64,000 bases of DNA from Marinobacter iranensis. Lineage in GTDB: Bacteria; Pseudomonadota; Gammaproteobacteria; Pseudomonadales; Oleiphilaceae. The stretch is taken from positions 124,001 to 188,000 of the forward strand of contig NZ_JANCMW010000007.1 in the NCBI RefSeq assembly GCF_029207565.1, in the 5' to 3' direction. Made by a program: the position numbers and the translations under genes. The notes under the pieces were generated by a model. It did not search any database. It saw only the letters and a program-made list of their open reading frames with translations, and was not told the DNA's origin. Shown here in pieces: positions 9,898 through 18,717 of the stretch (the stretch's first letter is position 1; every line of letters begins with the position of its first letter).

Positions 9898-11017
9898 TGT
9901 CCAGGTGTGCCGTCAACTTGTCCATATCGCTCCTGAGCTGCTGCTCATCATCACTGGTGTATTCCACCAGGTTGATGCCGCGGATGGTGGGCTCCTGCTC
10001 GCCCTGCGGGAAATAACCGCGCACGGTCTCCCACACAATATCCTGCATGGCAAGATTCAGTACCCTGGAATCCACCGTCTCGATGGAGGTGGGCTGCCAG
10101 TCCATCAGGGCCTTGGCATCACGTAGTGCATCATCGAAGCCTGCATACTTGATATTCACCAAAGCGGAATATTTCGGGATGGACAGGACATTGAGCTTGG
10201 CCTCGGCGATAAAGCCCAGGCTTCCCTCGGAGCCGCATAGAATAGCGTTGAGATCAAAGCGACCCTCGCCATCGCGGATATGGGCCAGGTCGTAGCCGGT
10301 CAGGCAGCGGTTGAGGCGGGGAAAGCGTTCTTCAATCAGTTGCCGGTTGTCCTGGTGGATAGCGTCAACGGCCCGGTGGATCTCGCCCACCCGGTCCCCC
10401 CGTTCCTTATACTGCGTCAGCGTCTCTTCACTGACCGGCTGCGAGTGCCACAACGTGCCGTCCAGCAGAACGGTATTCAGCTCCAGCACGTGGTCCCGGG
10501 TCTTGCCGTAGAGCACCGAGCCTTGCCCGCTGGCATCGGTATTAATCATGCCGCCGATGGTGGCACGGTTGCTGGTTGACAGTTCGGGGGCAAAGAACAG
10601 GCCATGGGGTTTCAGGGCCGCGTTGAGCTGGTCCTTAACGACACCGGCCTGCACCCGCACCCAGCCCTCTTCCGGGCAGATTTCCAGAATCCGGTTCATG
10701 TACCTGGAAAGATCCACCACCAGGCCGTCGGTCAGTGACTGGCCATTAGTCCCCGTACCGCCGCCGCGGGGGCTGAACACCACTTCCCGAAACCTGTCCT
10801 GATTGCTCAGCCCAGTGAGCAGGATCAGGTCCTCATGGTTCCGGGGATAGAGCACCGCCTGGGGCAATATCTGATAAATCGAGTTGTCTGTGGCCAGAAC
10901 AACACGGTTGGCGTAGTCGGGGTTAATATCCCCTTCGAAGCCCCGACTTTTCAGTGTGCTGATAAAGTCGATATAGAGGGGCTGGGTCGGGGTTGTCTCA
11001 GTGATCGCAGGTATCAT
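9851..11017 (-). pseudogene. ydiJ: YdiJ-type FAD/Fe-S dehydrogenase, N-terminal FAD domain (ends at frameshift)
   Basis: N-terminal FAD-binding (VAO/PCMH type) domain: SPRGGGTGTNGQSLTDGLVVDLSRYM near residues 85-110 is the pyrophosphate-binding loop, with the GTYGKTRDHVLEL-like block further on. The frame ends in GYTLA and a TAA at 9851-9853, and the next frame continues with NGDDEINKIWAMRKK. Removing one T from GGCTTAATGG joins the two as ...TLANGDDEI..., exactly what the family has here. So this is one gene with a single extra base. It could be a true loss-of-function mutation or a sequencing error; every other position looks intact. Start ATG 11017. Confidence 0.85.
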
Positions 11018-11397
11018 GCGCGCTCCGTCTCCGAGGCCGTCGTGGTTCAGTCAAGGCCCCGCAGGCGAGGCAAAATAACGCGAAAGCTTCGGGGGTTTCT
11101 GTAAGCAAGACTCCAGAAGAATAAGAAGCAGATACTCAGACTATTTCAGCTACGCTCCCGTGAATATAAGATTTGCGATCTTTTCCGGTAGATCTAGGAC
11201 TGCGATAAACCCCCAGTCGCGCCTATATTGAAAGTTTTGTACCGCCGCGGCCATCCTGAGTGAGGATCCTTCCGCCTAAATCTTATGTTTTTGGTAGAAG
11301 GCATCCTATTAACACGTAATTTTCTCCAATAGTGTTTGTTGCAAAGGGCAGTCGTTTGGGCTGGCCCGTCTATAAAAGCGATAAACAGGCACAGCAT
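11018..11397. other. Divergent promoter region between ydiJ and the amine-oxidase operon
   Basis: 380 bases without a convincing reading frame. It is richer in A+T than its surroundings and must hold the promoters for both directions. I see only a weak five-pair stem (GACTG 11198-11202 with CAGTC 11214-11218) and no clear -35/-10 pair or operator. A GTG at 11332 is in frame with the downstream gene but has no ribosome site. Confidence 0.4.
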
Positions 11398-12795
11398 ATG
11401 GAACGTTATAGAGGTTATTGGTATGCAGAAGCGTTGGACTACGACAGCCACGTAGCTCCGGCCCTGACCACCAACATCGAGGCGGACGTCTGCATTATTG
11501 GCGGGGGCTATCTCGGACTTTGGACGGCCATTCGCCTGAAGCGTGAAAACGCTGATCTCAAAGTGGTGGTGGTTGAACGGGATTTATGCGGTGGCGGAGC
11601 CAGCGGCCGCAACGGCGGTGTGGTCACTAACTGGTGGGCGAAGTTCCTGTCGTTGGTGAAGGTTTGCGGGCGTGATGAGGCCTTTCGCATATGCAAGGCT
11701 GCGGAATCCGCAATCGACGAAATCGGCGAGTTTTGCGAGCAGAATGGTATCGATGCGCAGTTTCGCAAAGAGGGTTGGATCTGGTCCGCCAGTTCCGAAA
11801 AACAACGAGGCTCCTGGGATATCCTCATCGAGTCGCTGAAAGAATATAACATCGACCACTATGTTCCCCTGGGCTCAAACGAAACCCAGGCCCGTACTGG
11901 CAGCCCGCGCAATCTTGAGGCGATCTTTGATCCCAATGCCGCAACCGTCCAGCCGGCCATGCTGGCGCGGGGGCTGCGGCGCCACGCCCTGGATATCGGT
12001 GTGGAGATCTATGAAAAGACCCCAATGACGAGCCTGGAGCGCAGCAAGACTCCCATCGTCCACGTTGAACAGGGCAGTGTGCGGGCGCAGAAGGTTGTCG
12101 TGGCAATGAATGCCTGGGGAGCGATCTTCCCTGAACTCCGTCGCAATATCGCCGTGGTATCGAGCGACATGATCGCCACCGCAAAGGTGCCCGAACGCCT
12201 CAAGAAAATCGGGTTTACCGGCGGTGAAGCCATGACCGATTCCAGGGTTGTGTTGAATTACTACCGCAACACCCCCGAAGGGCGTGTGATCTTCGGTAAG
12301 CCGCTGGGCAAGTTCGGGCTGGCCGGCCGGGTTGGCGATATCTATGAAGGTCCCACTCCCGCGGTCAACGAGATTACCAAGGCATTCCACGAGATTTATC
12401 CCAACCTCGCTGATGTGCCCATCATCAGTAGCTGGACCGGCCCCATTGACCGCTCCATGAGTGGCCTGCCCACCTTCGGGCATCTCGGGGGGCATGAAAA
12501 CATCGTCTACGCCATCGGGTTTTCTGGCAACGGCGTCGGCACAACGGTCTTTGCCAGCCGTATTGTCAACTCCCTGGTGCTGGAGAAAAACGACGAGTGG
12601 AGCCGCTGTGGACTGGTCGATACCAAGATCAAACGTTTCCCGATCGAGCCCTTCCGCTATGTGGGTGGCCATATGGTGCGTGATGCCCTGGTACGCAAGG
12701 AAGCCTTTGAGGACCGCGATCAGACCGTGGGCTGGCTCACTCGTCGTCTTGCCGCGCTGGCGCCTGCCGGCTTTGCCCCCACCAAAAAGAACTGA
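11398..12795 (+). CDS. FAD-dependent amine oxidase-like oxidoreductase (DAO fold), first gene of operon
   Basis: Flavoenzyme of the D-amino-acid oxidase / PuuB group that oxidises an amine or amino acid to an imine. The Rossmann motif VCIIGGGYLGLWTAIRL follows a 30-residue lead, then VVERDLCGGGASGRNGGVV, the block that in this family contacts or covalently holds FAD. The C-terminal FAD region shows YAIGFSGNGVG. Start placed at ATG 11398 (MERYRGYWYAEAL), as gamma-glutamylputrescine oxidase relatives begin with a similar YxxSWYxA segment; a GTG at 11332 would add 22 unlikely residues. It lies 11 bases before the hydroxyacid dehydrogenase gene. Substrate unknown. Confidence 0.8.
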   Translation: MERYRGYWYAEALDYDSHVAPALTTNIEADVCIIGGGYLGLWTAIRLKRENADLKVVVVERDLCGGGASGRNGGVVTNWWAKFLSLVKVCGRDEAFRICKAAESAIDEIGEFCEQNGIDAQFRKEGWIWSASSEKQRGSWDILIESLKEYNIDHYVPLGSNETQARTGSPRNLEAIFDPNAATVQPAMLARGLRRHALDIGVEIYEKTPMTSLERSKTPIVHVEQGSVRAQKVVVAMNAWGAIFPELRRNIAVVSSDMIATAKVPERLKKIGFTGGEAMTDSRVVLNYYRNTPEGRVIFGKPLGKFGLAGRVGDIYEGPTPAVNEITKAFHEIYPNLADVPIISSWTGPIDRSMSGLPTFGHLGGHENIVYAIGFSGNGVGTTVFASRIVNSLVLEKNDEWSRCGLVDTKIKRFPIEPFRYVGGHMVRDALVRKEAFEDRDQTVGWLTRRLAALAPAGFAPTKKN

Positions 12796-12806
12796 GAGGC
12801 TGAACT

Positions 12807-13763
12807 ATGGAAAAAATTGTATTCCTCGATAAGAGCGCCGTGGCTCCTGGGATCCGGTTGCCAGAGCCCTCCTTTGCCCATCAATGGGTCGAGTACGATT
12901 ACACCGACAGTCCTCAACTGGTGGAACGTGCGGAGGAAGCAACCATCGCCGTTACCTGCGGCGCGCCCCTGCGCGCCCCGGAACTGGCTCAACTGCCTGA
13001 TCTCAGGATGATCAGTGTGGCAATGACCGGAACCGATCACGTTGACCTCGAGTACTGCCGTGAACACGGCATTACGGTCAGTCATGTTCCTGCATACTCG
13101 CCTGGCACCGTTGCCGAACACGCACTGGGCCTGTTGCTGGCCCTGCGCCGCAAGATACTGGCCTATCACAGGCTGCTCGACAGCAGCGAATGGTATGGCG
13201 AGGGCTGGCAGACCAACGTATTCCTCGACCACGAAATCTGGGATGTCCATTCCAGCCGGATTGGCATTGTCGGAATGGGCAAGATCGGGCAGGCGATGGG
13301 GAAGATGGCCGCTGGAATCGGCATGGATGTGGTGTACTACCACCCCACCAGGACCGATTCCGACCTGCCTCTGGTGACATTTGATGAGCTTCTGGAAACC
13401 TGCGACGCCATCAGTCTGCATTGTCCGTTGACCGACTCAACACGGGATATGTTCACCCTGGCTGAGTTACGGCGCATGAAGAAGAACGCAGTCATTATCA
13501 ATACCGCCCGTGGCGGCGTGATCAACGAGCAGGACCTGGCGCAGGCCCTCAGGTCCGGAGACCTTGCCGGGGCAGCCATCGACATCGTCGAGCATGAACC
13601 GCTGCGCCCCGATGAACCGCTGCTGGAGTTAATGGACCTGCCCAACTTCATTATGACTCCCCACGTCGGCTGGAGCAGCCGGCAGTCGATGCAGGGCCTT
13701 ATGGACCGTGCCATCCAGAATATCAACCAATTCATCAACGGCACGCCGACCAACCTGGTCTGA
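12807..13763 (+). CDS. D-isomer specific 2-hydroxyacid dehydrogenase (NAD-dependent)
   Basis: Interconverts a 2-oxoacid and a D-2-hydroxyacid with NAD(P)H. The nucleotide motif is IGIVGMGKIGQAMG (about 150-163), the substrate arginine lies in NTARGGVIN, and the catalytic histidine is His286 in TPHVGWSS. Length 318 is normal for hydroxypyruvate/glyoxylate reductases. A GAGAGG ribosome site precedes the ATG. In the operon it stands between an amine oxidase and an aldehyde dehydrogenase, so it probably handles a 2-oxoacid made when the amine is removed. Confidence 0.85.
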   Translation: MEKIVFLDKSAVAPGIRLPEPSFAHQWVEYDYTDSPQLVERAEEATIAVTCGAPLRAPELAQLPDLRMISVAMTGTDHVDLEYCREHGITVSHVPAYSPGTVAEHALGLLLALRRKILAYHRLLDSSEWYGEGWQTNVFLDHEIWDVHSSRIGIVGMGKIGQAMGKMAAGIGMDVVYYHPTRTDSDLPLVTFDELLETCDAISLHCPLTDSTRDMFTLAELRRMKKNAVIINTARGGVINEQDLAQALRSGDLAGAAIDIVEHEPLRPDEPLLELMDLPNFIMTPHVGWSSRQSMQGLMDRAIQNINQFINGTPTNLV

Positions 13764-13786
13764 GTGCGGCGAACAGGATACTTATC

Positions 13787-15223
13787 ATGAAAACCAGTTA
13801 TATCAATGGCAGCTTTATACCTTCGGGCGATCGGGTCTTGTCCAATATCAACCCGTCTGATACCTCGGATGTTGTCGATCAGTTCAGTCGTGCCGGCCGC
13901 GCGGAAGCGGAATCGGCGATTGCTGCGGCGGTCGCTGCAGCCCCTGCCTGGGGCGTTTCCAATCCCCAACAGCGTTTTGATGCCCTGGATTTCATTGGCA
14001 GTGAAATCCTGGCCCGACGTGAGGAGCTGGGCGCCCTGTTGTCGCGGGAAGAAGGCAAGACCCTGCCCGAGGGTATCGGTGAAGTGACCCGGGCCGGATA
14101 CCTGTTCAAGTTTTTTGCCGGCGAAGCGGTACGTATTGGCGGTGAACGGCTGGAGTCCGTTCGAGCTGGCGCCACGGTTGATATCACCCGGGAGCCGGTC
14201 GGCGTGGTGGGCATTGTTACGCCCTGGAATTTCCCCGTCGCAATTCCGTCCTGGAAGATTGCACCGGCACTCTGCTACGGCAACTGTGTCGTGTTCAAGC
14301 CCGCTGAAATGGTTCCCTCATCCGCCTGGGCCCTGGCTGAGATTATTTCCCGCGCCGGATTGCCGGACGGGGTTTTCAATATGGTGATTGGTCCGGGTTC
14401 GGAAGTGGGGGATGCCATCGTTACCAGCAAAGACGTGCAGGCAATTACCTTTACCGGCTCCGTCGGTACTGGAGCCACCATTGCCCAGCATTGCGCCGCA
14501 CGCATGGCAAAGGTACAGCTTGAACTGGGGGGCAAGAATCCCCTGATCGTACTGGATGACGCCAACCTTGAGCAGGCGGTGGAGGTTGCGATACAGGGGG
14601 GCTTTTACTCGACCGGCCAGCGCTGTACGGCCAGCTCCCGTCTGATCGTAACAAAAGGCATTCACGACGACTTTGTGGCTTTACTGGCGGAAAGAACGAA
14701 AGCCCTGCGTGTCGGCCACGCCCTGGCTGAAGGCACCCAGATTGGCCCCGTTGTGAGCGAAAGTCAGTTGAAGCAGGACCTGTCCTATATCAAGTTGGCT
14801 CAAGAGGAGGGCGCACGTCTTCTGATGGGTGGCAATCGGGTAGAGGCAGAGACCGAAGGCTACTTCCTGCAGCCTGCGATTTTTACCGATGTCGACAACA
14901 GTATGCGTATCTGCCAGGAGGAGGTGTTTGGTCCGGTCGTCACCGTTTCCCGTGTGAAGGACTACGACGCTGCCCTGGCCGAAGCGAACGATACTCCCTT
15001 TGGCCTGTCCGCCGGCATTTGCACAACCTCACTGAAACATGCAGAGCACTACAAGCGGCACGCCCAGGCTGGCATGGTCATGGTCAATATGCCGACGGCG
15101 GGTGTTGATTACCACGTGCCTTTCGGTGGCACCAAAGGGTCCAGTTACGGGCCCCGTGAGCAGGGGCGTTATGCCGCGGATTTCTATACCCGTGTGAAAA
15201 CCGCCTATCAAATGGCGAATTAG
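13787..15223 (+). CDS. NAD(P)-dependent aldehyde dehydrogenase, ketoglutarate-semialdehyde-like
   Basis: Oxidises an aldehyde to the acid. Catalytic residues are in place: Asn148 (TPWNFP), Glu246 (LELGGKNP) and Cys280 (GQRCTASS). The segment GVDYHVPFGGTKGSSYGPREQG near the C-terminus is the form seen in alpha-ketoglutaric semialdehyde dehydrogenases and close relatives, which serve hydroxyproline, sugar-acid and related pathways. 478 residues, full length. Third gene of the operon, 23 bases after the hydroxyacid dehydrogenase. The exact aldehyde is an inference; succinate semialdehyde or another short-chain aldehyde is also possible. Confidence 0.85.
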   Translation: MKTSYINGSFIPSGDRVLSNINPSDTSDVVDQFSRAGRAEAESAIAAAVAAAPAWGVSNPQQRFDALDFIGSEILARREELGALLSREEGKTLPEGIGEVTRAGYLFKFFAGEAVRIGGERLESVRAGATVDITREPVGVVGIVTPWNFPVAIPSWKIAPALCYGNCVVFKPAEMVPSSAWALAEIISRAGLPDGVFNMVIGPGSEVGDAIVTSKDVQAITFTGSVGTGATIAQHCAARMAKVQLELGGKNPLIVLDDANLEQAVEVAIQGGFYSTGQRCTASSRLIVTKGIHDDFVALLAERTKALRVGHALAEGTQIGPVVSESQLKQDLSYIKLAQEEGARLLMGGNRVEAETEGYFLQPAIFTDVDNSMRICQEEVFGPVVTVSRVKDYDAALAEANDTPFGLSAGICTTSLKHAEHYKRHAQAGMVMVNMPTAGVDYHVPFGGTKGSSYGPREQGRYAADFYTRVKTAYQMAN

Positions 15224-15259
15224 TCTTCATTTGCGCTCAAAAGGCATAGAGGCAGCAGC

Positions 15260-16573
15260 ATGAAAATAAAAAATCTTCCAGCGGATGATAATAGCTGCGG
15301 CTGGAGCAGCATTCTGCCATCCCACGAACCGCAGCGGCTCGAAGGTTCTGCGGAAGCTGAGTGGGTTATTGTCGGGGCGGGCTTCACCGGCCTGGCGGCG
15401 GCTCGTCAGCTGGCGCATCATCGCCCGGATGATCGCATCCTGCTCGTGGATGCCCAGTGTGTCGCGGATGGTGCCTCGGGGAAGAACTCAGGGTTCCTGA
15501 TTGATCTGCCTCATGACCTTAGCGCGCCTGACTACATTGGCGACCTTGATACCGCGCGTAAAGACATGGCGCTCAATCGCGCGGCCATCGACAGTCTTCG
15601 GTCTATCGTCAAAACAGAGGAAATCGAGTGCCATTGGCGGGAATCCGGTAAAATTCAGGGTGCGGTTGGCGCAAAGGGTGTGAATGTACTCAATGCCTAT
15701 CGTACGGGGCTCGATCGCCTGGGTGCCGAGTACCAGATGATGGATACCGCTGAGCTTAAACGTAAATTGGGCACCGACTATTACACCCAGGGCCTGTACA
15801 CGCCAGGTACCGTACTGGTCCAGCCCGCAGCGTTGGCCCGTGGCCTGGCGCGAACCCTTCCGGAGAACGTGCAGCTGTGTGAAATGACCCCGGTCACTCA
15901 GGTTGACTATGGCAGCCCGATTCAGCTGCACACGCCTGCCGGAACCATCAAGGCCCGGAACCTGTTGCTGACCAATAACGCCTTTGCGCAGGAATTTGGC
16001 TTCTTTACTGGCCGTCTGCTCCCCGTGTTCACCTACGCAGGTTTAACGCGCCAACTGACCGAGGCGGAGCAACAACGTCTGGGTGGCACGCCATACTGGG
16101 GTGTGATTCCAGCCGATCCCTTTGGCAGCACCGTAAGGCGCACGCCTGACCAGCGAATTCTGGTACGCAACTCGTTCAGCTTCAATCCCAACGGACGGAG
16201 TTCGGAGGCGACAACGGCGTGGGCCAGCAAACATATTGTCCAAGGCTTCAACGCACGTTTCCCCATGCTTGATGGGGTGGAAATGGAATATACCTGGGGT
16301 GGCGCACTTTGTATGAGCCGAAATCACGCACCTTATTTTGGTGAACTGAGGCCCAATGTTTATGGGGCCGGCTGCCACAACGGTATCGGCGTTACCAAGG
16401 GAACGATCAGCGGAAAATTGCTTGCAGACTATCTGGCCAATCAGGACTCCGAACTCGTGAGGTATATGTTGTCTCAACCGGCCCCCGCCTCAAACCCGCC
16501 ACGGCCCTTTCTGGATGCGGGGATTAATGCCACGCTGTGGTACAACCAGTTGAGGGCGGGTGCGGAACGCTGA
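15260..16573 (+). CDS. Second FAD-dependent oxidoreductase of the DAO family
   Basis: A second amine/amino-acid oxidase-like flavoenzyme, related in fold but clearly different in sequence from the first one of the operon. It has the Rossmann motif EWVIVGAGFTGLAAARQL at about residues 33-50 and GASGKNSGFLIDLPHD, the equivalent of the FAD loop. The end shows YGAGCHNGIGVTKGTISGK, the C-terminal FAD contact. 437 residues. A GAGG precedes the ATG. Two such enzymes in one operon suggest two successive oxidations or two subunits. No heterotetrameric sarcosine oxidase small subunits are present. Confidence 0.8.
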   Translation: MKIKNLPADDNSCGWSSILPSHEPQRLEGSAEAEWVIVGAGFTGLAAARQLAHHRPDDRILLVDAQCVADGASGKNSGFLIDLPHDLSAPDYIGDLDTARKDMALNRAAIDSLRSIVKTEEIECHWRESGKIQGAVGAKGVNVLNAYRTGLDRLGAEYQMMDTAELKRKLGTDYYTQGLYTPGTVLVQPAALARGLARTLPENVQLCEMTPVTQVDYGSPIQLHTPAGTIKARNLLLTNNAFAQEFGFFTGRLLPVFTYAGLTRQLTEAEQQRLGGTPYWGVIPADPFGSTVRRTPDQRILVRNSFSFNPNGRSSEATTAWASKHIVQGFNARFPMLDGVEMEYTWGGALCMSRNHAPYFGELRPNVYGAGCHNGIGVTKGTISGKLLADYLANQDSELVRYMLSQPAPASNPPRPFLDAGINATLWYNQLRAGAER

Positions 16574-16676
16574 ACGCCCTTGAACAAAGCCGCGCATATA
16601 GTATGACGGCGTCTGAGTTGTGCGCTATTTTGTACCTGAAAAGCCTCACTCTCTGCCGCTGGGGTACTCCCATACC

Positions 16677-17711
16677 ATGAGCTTTCATTACCCGGGTGCG
16701 TTTGAAGACGAAAATGAACGCCCGCAGGACGCTGCGCCCGACCTGAATGTCGGGTTTCTGTTGATGCAGGATTTTACGCTGATGCCTGTTGCAGGCTTTG
16801 TCGAGTCTTTGCGTTTTGCCGCTGACCGTTCCTTTCGTAGCCAGCAGCTGTACTGCCGGTGGAACTGGATATCAGAGGATAAACAGCCCGTTAAATCCAG
16901 TTGCTACATGGAGATAAAGCCTCAAAATGGCCTGGAGAACCCACAGCAGTACGACTATATCGCGGTTGCCGGTGGCCTGCTTGATGCGTCGACCTCACCA
17001 TCCGCCGCTATTATCGATTTTCTTCGGGAAGGTTACGATAAAGGCGTACCGCTGATTGGTCTTTGTTCCGGTAGCTTCGTGCTGGCCGAGGCTGGCCTGC
17101 TGGACCGTCGGAAATGTGCTGTCCACTTCACGGTATCCGAGTATTTCAAGCAGCGATATCCCGGCGCGAGGGCGGTCGTGGACTCAGGCCATATTCGGGA
17201 CGGCAATATCATTACCTGTCCCGGTGGTACTGCCATTGATCTGGCGGCGGAGCTGATATCGACTCACTGTGGCCGTTCGCGGGCAAAGAAAGGGCTGGAC
17301 TATCTGCTGGTTTCCCAGTTAACCAAGGATGTCAGTGATGACGTGCCCAACGATCAGTTCTTCGAAGTGGCGCGCTATGAAAACCGCCTCCTGGAACGTG
17401 CCATCCTGCTGATGCAGGAGAATCTCAGTACGCCTTATTCCATTAAAAACCTGTCAGAGCAGCTTAATACCACTGAGCGCCAGCTCACCCGGCTGTTTTC
17501 CAGTTTTCTTCACACGGCCCCTGCCGGCTATTGGCGAAAGTTACGTCTCGAGCATGGCCGTACCTTACTACTGAACACGACGAAAAGGGTGACGGAAATA
17601 GCCTATGAAACCGGATTTTCCGATACGTCACACTTCTCCCAGTGGTACCGGAAGAGTTACGGGGAAACGCCTGCAGAGTTCCGCAAAAGACGCACCAGCA
17701 TTGACGTTTGA
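16677..17711 (+). CDS. GlxA-family transcriptional regulator (DJ-1/PfpI domain plus AraC HTH)
   Basis: Probable activator of the operon just upstream. The N-terminal half (about 25-190) is a class I glutamine amidotransferase-like sensor with a GLCSGSFVLAEAGLLD elbow; the C-terminal 100 residues are an AraC double helix-turn-helix (LSEQLNTTERQLTRLF and ITEIAYETGFSDTSHFSQWY style). Regulators of this build control catabolism of quaternary amines and amino acids (GbdR, CdhR, ArgR) in pseudomonads. I prefer ATG 16677; a GTG at 16620 is in frame and would add 19 residues. It is convergent with the carrier gene, 13 bases away. Confidence 0.83.
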   Translation: MSFHYPGAFEDENERPQDAAPDLNVGFLLMQDFTLMPVAGFVESLRFAADRSFRSQQLYCRWNWISEDKQPVKSSCYMEIKPQNGLENPQQYDYIAVAGGLLDASTSPSAAIIDFLREGYDKGVPLIGLCSGSFVLAEAGLLDRRKCAVHFTVSEYFKQRYPGARAVVDSGHIRDGNIITCPGGTAIDLAAELISTHCGRSRAKKGLDYLLVSQLTKDVSDDVPNDQFFEVARYENRLLERAILLMQENLSTPYSIKNLSEQLNTTERQLTRLFSSFLHTAPAGYWRKLRLEHGRTLLLNTTKRVTEIAYETGFSDTSHFSQWYRKSYGETPAEFRKRRTSIDV

Positions 17712-17724
17712 ATCCAGCCTCTGG

Positions 17725-18693
17725 TTATCCTGGGTCAGGCCCGCTTCTGATCAGTCGGGTAGGCACCCATTTCAGGAACGCAATCATACCAAAGAGCTCC
17801 ACCAGTGATTGCAGGACAATCACCACGACGGCCGCGCTCCAGGCGTCCGGCAGGGAGATTGCCAGTGGCAGGACCACGAACGAGTTGCGGGTGCCAAGGC
17901 TGAACACCAGTGTGCGGCCTGCCGGCGCCGGCAGGCCAGCTACGCAGGCAAGCAGTTTTCCCACGGTGGCGGCCGCCAGCAGGTACAGCGCGAAGGCCAG
18001 AACAACACTCCAGAGCAGGCGCCCGCTTTCGAGCACCAGGCCAACCTGGGACGCTGCAATCAGGAAAACCACCATTGCCAGCAACGGTACCGGGCACCAT
18101 CCGAGACCAGCAATCAGGGTGTTCAGGGGCTTTTGTTTTTCGGCCAGCTTTTCCGTAATCCAGGCGAGCGACAGAGGCAGGAGAATAAGGCCGATAAACG
18201 CCGGCAGCAGGTGGCTGGCAATTGCCATATCTGTAGTGTCTTCATCAATGAACAGCCAGAGATAGAAAGGCAGCAGCAGAATCTGCATCACCAGCAGAAC
18301 GGGAGTCGCCGCGATGGCCCGGGTTGCATCGCCGCGCCCCAGGTGGGTAAAGCTGATAAACCAGTCAGTGCAGGGCACCAGCAACACCAGCAGTACGCCC
18401 AGTTTGATGGCACGATCATCGGGAACGATCGTAAGCAGCAACCAGACAACGCAGGGCATCAGCAGAAAATTACCGGCAAGCAACGATACCAGGAAACGGC
18501 GGTCCCTGAAGGCGCCAGACACATGGACCAGTGGCACCTGGGTAAAGGTGGCATACAGCAGTACACCCAACACCGGCCACAGGGCAAGCTCCCAGGTGGC
18601 GGTGGCCTCAGGCATGGTCCTGCCCGTCAGCAGACCACTGACGATGGCAGCCAGATAGATCCAGACCTGGTGTTGTTCGAGCTTGTCACGCAT
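17725..18693 (-). CDS. BASS/ACR3-like membrane carrier (arsenite-exporter or bile acid symporter family)
   Basis: Ten-helix membrane protein of 322 residues. The LLVLLVPCTDWFISFTHLGRGD segment near residue 105 resembles the PCT-containing helix of ACR3 arsenite exporters, and GTRNSFVVLPLAISLP near 270 matches the conserved asparagine helix of the wider BASS superfamily. No arsR or arsC is nearby, so an arsenic role is not supported by context and the substrate stays open. It lies 24 bases downstream of the flavoprotein gene, in one transcription unit. Confidence 0.7.
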   Translation of the reverse strand: MRDKLEQHQVWIYLAAIVSGLLTGRTMPEATATWELALWPVLGVLLYATFTQVPLVHVSGAFRDRRFLVSLLAGNFLLMPCVVWLLLTIVPDDRAIKLGVLLVLLVPCTDWFISFTHLGRGDATRAIAATPVLLVMQILLLPFYLWLFIDEDTTDMAIASHLLPAFIGLILLPLSLAWITEKLAEKQKPLNTLIAGLGWCPVPLLAMVVFLIAASQVGLVLESGRLLWSVVLAFALYLLAAATVGKLLACVAGLPAPAGRTLVFSLGTRNSFVVLPLAISLPDAWSAAVVVIVLQSLVELFGMIAFLKWVPTRLIRSGPDPG

Positions 18694-18717
18694 GGTCTTC
18701 CTTGCTGATTGGTCGCT

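Noticed and set aside
17809..18708. 299-codon plus-strand frame opposite the BASS-like carrier
   Set aside because: Gln/Arg/Gly-rich translation with no hydrophobic core, while the minus strand shows ten clear membrane helices.
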